From Acidobacteriota bacterium (lineage in GTDB: Bacteria; Acidobacteriota; Holophagae; Acanthopleuribacterales; Acanthopleuribacteraceae), in contig JACJWC010000008.1 of the NCBI GenBank assembly GCA_020637335.1, positions 124,001 through 188,000 of the forward strand: a stretch of DNA of 64,000 bases, given 5' to 3'. The translations under genes and the position numbers were made by a program. The notes under the pieces are model-generated. The model was not told where the DNA came from. It saw only the letters and a list, made by a program, of their open reading frames with translations, and ran no database searches. Every line of letters begins with the position of its first letter. Position 1 is the stretch's first letter. Below are positions 61,827-64,000 of this stretch, one piece after another.

Positions 61827-61960
61827 ACGATCGGTCAATCCGGTTTGGCATGTTTGTTGCCCTTCGTTTGGTTGGAACGTGGTAACTACGGATTCTTTTG
61901 AATCCAGAACTTCAATACATTTATTCCTTCTAATGCTCCAAAGAGACTAAAAGGGGATTC

Positions 61961-61987
61961 AACCGGCCTTCACGGGCCGGTTTTTTT
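61961..61987 (+). terminator. Intrinsic terminator of the tdh-kbl-HNH-plsC operon
   Basis: AACCGGCC (61961-61968), a 6-base loop and GGCCGGTT (61975-61982) form a perfect 8-bp GC-rich stem followed directly by a run of seven T (61981-61987). It lies 135 bp after the plsC stop. Confidence 0.85.
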
Positions 61988-62243
61988 ATGGCCTGAAATA
62001 CAGTCCTTTTTGATTCGGTGTTCGGCCGTGGAAATTCGATATGTCAAGTCCTGGTTTAAATTTCACAGTTTCGGAATCAGTTTTTCGAATGATTGTGTGG
62101 TTTTGTTGGGAGCAGAGATCGCGTGTAGGGACCTCCAGCCGGAGGCGGTTGGGGAAGGATAAATAGCGCTAAAGAATGAAGGGTCCGGTTCGCGAGTCTT
62201 GCGAGCCAACCGCAGGCCAGGGTTAAGGCCAAAAAAAAATTCC

Positions 62244-62312
62244 GGGGCGCCCTGAAAGCGGCGCAACTCGCCCAGTTGGGGACGGGAAGTTGCGCCCTTT
62301 CAGGACGCTCCC
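62244..62312. repeat. Long imperfect hairpin (REP-like)
   Basis: Arms 62244-62268 and 62288-62312 pair over about 24 positions (CTGAAAG/CTTTCAG and GGCGCAACT/AGTTGCGCC are perfect), with two single-base bulges and one G-U, around a 19-base loop. There is no T-run, so it is not a classical terminator. Confidence 0.55.
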
Positions 62313-62430
62313 GAGTTTAATTTGATTGGAACCCAGGCCTGCGAACCTGCGCAAGCTCCGGTTCTTGACCTGGGCTGCCTACGTTTCGGCCTTTCAGGCC
62401 GATATTGGTAATTTTAATAAAATCAATTAT

Positions 62431-62531
62431 TTAGATTCTCATGTTGAAGTTCACTGTACCGAATCACTTCCCTTTTCATCCTCGCCCTCCTCTTTCGATT
62501 TGACAACTGTCAACCTATCCCAGGACGAGAC
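62431..62531 (+). repeat. Dispersed noncoding repeat, copy B
   Basis: This stretch of about 101 bp begins TTAGATTCTC and ends ACTGTCAACCTATCCCAGGACGAGAC. It is related over its whole length to 29242-29339; both lie in noncoding gaps. Confidence 0.65.
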
Positions 62532-62540
62532 ACGAGACAC

Positions 62541-62574
62541 CAACGCTCAACGCTCAATGCACAACACCCAACGC
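62541..62574 (+). repeat. CAACGCTCAACGCTCAA tract, copy 2
   Basis: It shares its first 17 bases with the tract at 48898 and continues in imperfect units (TGCACAACACCCAACGC). Confidence 0.6.
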
Positions 62575-62725
62575 AGGACGCCGGTCCATTCGGGTACTTC
62601 ATGATGGAGTGGCTTTTGAAGGAGGTTTTTTCATCAAATAGAAAGTCCACCAAATGTCTTTTTACCCGAATTTGTTTCTTCCCTTGTTTTGCCTTAAACT
62701 TACTATAACTATCTGTGTCGAGATA

Positions 62726-64000
62726 ATGATGAACGCTTCAGTTGATTCCCTATATGATGTCCTGCGATTCCACTATGCTTTGGAAAAAGAGCTGATTTAT
62801 GAGTCCGCAGATGACCAGGAACTAAAGGCTTTGATTCAAGAGGTTGAACCCCATCTCCTGCAGGTGAAATTCGAAACGGCGCCCCACCAACTAAAAGGCC
62901 GGATGACCCTATATTCCTTTAAAACGGTATACCAATTTGACTGTTCTTTGCGCCGCATATCTGAACAAACTTATGAGGTGGAGTGGCCGGAAAAAATCAA
63001 AACCCATGAACGCCGTCGGTCCCCGCGTCTGCCGTTTAGTGGGCACCTGGCCCCGCTCGAGATTTTTTTTCCTCAGGAAGATAAGCCGGCCCTCGCCTTT
63101 AAGGCCAGCGATCTTTCCGCGACCGGTTTCCAGATCCATGTCAAACCCGAGCAGGCCGCACGTTACCCGCTTGATGCGACTTATCCGGTGACCTTTCAAA
63201 TCGAAGGGCTGGATTTTACGGGTTCGGCTCAGGTTGTGCGCAAGGAACGTGCAGCCTTAGGGTTTAATTTTGTGGGTCTTGAAGTTGCCCAGAAACTGGA
63301 GCTGAACCAATTAATACAATCCTTAATTGTTCAACTCAAAGGATCCGTCCTGGCCACGTCTGAACGTTTGATTCAGGTAAAGAGTCTTCTGCGCAAGTTG
63401 GATATTCAGAACCCAGAACAACACGAAACCATTGTTCACTTACTCACGGATCTGCTTGACCCGATTCTCCGCGCCTTTTGTGATGGCATGGAATCCGTCT
63501 TGGGAACACCACTTGAAAAGAAAAAAATCCGTCTGGAACGCATTAACCGTGGTTTGATTGAAGTGGCCTTACCCTATCTTTTTAAGGCTTCGCCTTTGCA
63601 GGGCATGTTGTTCATTTGCCTACAAAAGAAGGTAGCCGATCATTTATTGGCCGAAGGAGAGAATAAGCAATCCTGGAGTGATTGGCAGCGGAAATTTGCC
63701 GAACTGGCCCAATCGCGGCTGAGGGTTGGGACCCAGGTTCAGGGCTTGCACATCCGGCCGCTTTTCCCCAAGACAGGACCTATCCACTGTCTGAGTCTGT
63801 TTGGTCGCGAAACCTTTTTGCGAATACCTTTTGAAAACAGCCATGGCCACATCGATTTTTTCTTATCCATTTCGGGCATTACCACCGCCATTTCAGCAGG
63901 GCTGAGCGATTCGGAGCGCGCCTTCCACTTCCACCAGGAAATACTGCAAGCCTTGTTTGATTCGGTCAATGAGATCCTGGAAGCGGTGCTCGGCGTTCAC
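62726..64000 (+). CDS. PilZ-domain protein (partial, C-terminus outside window)
   Basis: The frame is open for 425 codons from ATG 62726 to the window end. Residues 1-90 resemble the YcgR-like N-terminal domain that precedes PilZ (LIYESADDQELKALIQEV...QLKGRMTLYSF). Residues about 90-195 are a PilZ domain: the R-x-x-x-R motif is in HERRRSPRLPFSG and the second motif, D-x-S-x-x-G, in ASDLSATGFQI, so cyclic di-GMP binding is expected. The remaining 230 residues form an additional region that I do not recognise (TDLLDPILRAFCDGMESVLG, LSISGITTAISAGLSDSE). It probably couples cyclic di-GMP to motility or surface behaviour. The start has only a weak ribosome site. Confidence 0.8.
   Translation, partial: MMNASVDSLYDVLRFHYALEKELIYESADDQELKALIQEVEPHLLQVKFETAPHQLKGRMTLYSFKTVYQFDCSLRRISEQTYEVEWPEKIKTHERRRSPRLPFSGHLAPLEIFFPQEDKPALAFKASDLSATGFQIHVKPEQAARYPLDATYPVTFQIEGLDFTGSAQVVRKERAALGFNFVGLEVAQKLELNQLIQSLIVQLKGSVLATSERLIQVKSLLRKLDIQNPEQHETIVHLLTDLLDPILRAFCDGMESVLGTPLEKKKIRLERINRGLIEVALPYLFKASPLQGMLFICLQKKVADHLLAEGENKQSWSDWQRKFAELAQSRLRVGTQVQGLHIRPLFPKTGPIHCLSLFGRETFLRIPFENSHGHIDFFLSISGITTAISAGLSDSERAFHFHQEILQALFDSVNEILEAVLGVH

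Larger units (their letters stand above)
61827..62725. other. Long gene-free region with terminator and repeats
   Basis: No gene is supported in this 899-bp gap. In order it holds an intrinsic terminator (61961-61987), a strong imperfect hairpin (62244-62312), dispersed repeat copy B (62431-62531) and a CAACGCTCAACGCTCAA tract (62541-62574). The right-hand 150 bp is AT-rich and probably holds the promoter of the PilZ gene. Confidence 0.65.

Noticed and set aside
62326..62604. 92-residue open frame in the gap before the PilZ gene
   Set aside because: It runs through dispersed repeat copy B and the CAACGCTCAA tract, and the same region at 29242 has no matching frame.

Overview
The window looks like a chromosomal segment of a free-living Gram-negative bacterium of about 50-55% GC. 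It carries an O-antigen ligase-like protein, many signal-peptide proteins, MacB-type ABC export parts, several two-component proteins and a PilZ protein. The mix of membrane-bound winged-helix/TPR regulators, Asp-box and beta-helix secreted proteins, sigma-54-controlled FtsX-type transporters and a kinase-ATPase-TPR protein suggests an Acidobacteriota (Holophagae-like) or deltaproteobacterial-type organism. That assignment is inference; no rRNA is present. No prophage, transposase, tRNA or CRISPR array was seen.

Layout. 1-2.8 kb: DUF3014 protein (cut by the window edge), O-antigen ligase-like membrane protein and mobA. 2.8-13.6 kb: an accessory, secretion-rich stretch with two paralogous winged-helix/TM/TPR regulators, each divergent from a secreted beta-rich protein. 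A roughly 370-bp fold-back element lies between the two modules. An Asp-box repeat protein follows. 14-21.3 kb: a tail-fibre-like protein with an S74 chaperone domain, translationally coupled to a cohesin-like secreted protein; then a fatty acid desaturase, a GNAT enzyme, a DUF2314-ankyrin fusion and a dockerin/beta-helix protein. 21.4-29.1 kb: an Rrf2 regulator divergent from a six-gene operon (adaptor, ATPase, two FtsX permeases, NtrC-type regulator, histidine kinase). That operon has a textbook -24/-12 promoter and two upstream palindromes.

29.3-33.4 kb: M23 peptidase, hybrid sensor kinase and a divergent receiver protein. 33.4-41.0 kb (minus strand): a tightly packed housekeeping operon truA - unknown - purH - biotin carboxylase - biotin carrier - priA. 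41.1-48.3 kb: small conserved proteins, HU, a DciA-like protein, a large repeat-containing secreted protein, glutamate-cysteine ligase and a MetX-family acyltransferase. 48.9-58 kb: a eukaryote-type ileS divergent from a giant Ser/Thr kinase-ATPase-TPR protein, then a pentapeptide protein and an AlkC-type glycosylase. 58.3-61.8 kb: a probable threonine-degradation pair (tdh-like, kbl), an HNH protein and plsC, ending in a strong terminator. 62.7-64 kb: a PilZ protein cut by the window end.

The most notable items are the self-encoded sigma-54 circuit of the ABC operon, the twin regulator/secreted-protein modules, a C-terminal motif shared by two secreted proteins, and several families of noncoding inverted or dispersed repeats at gene borders. 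All calls rest on reading the sequence; no database search was run.
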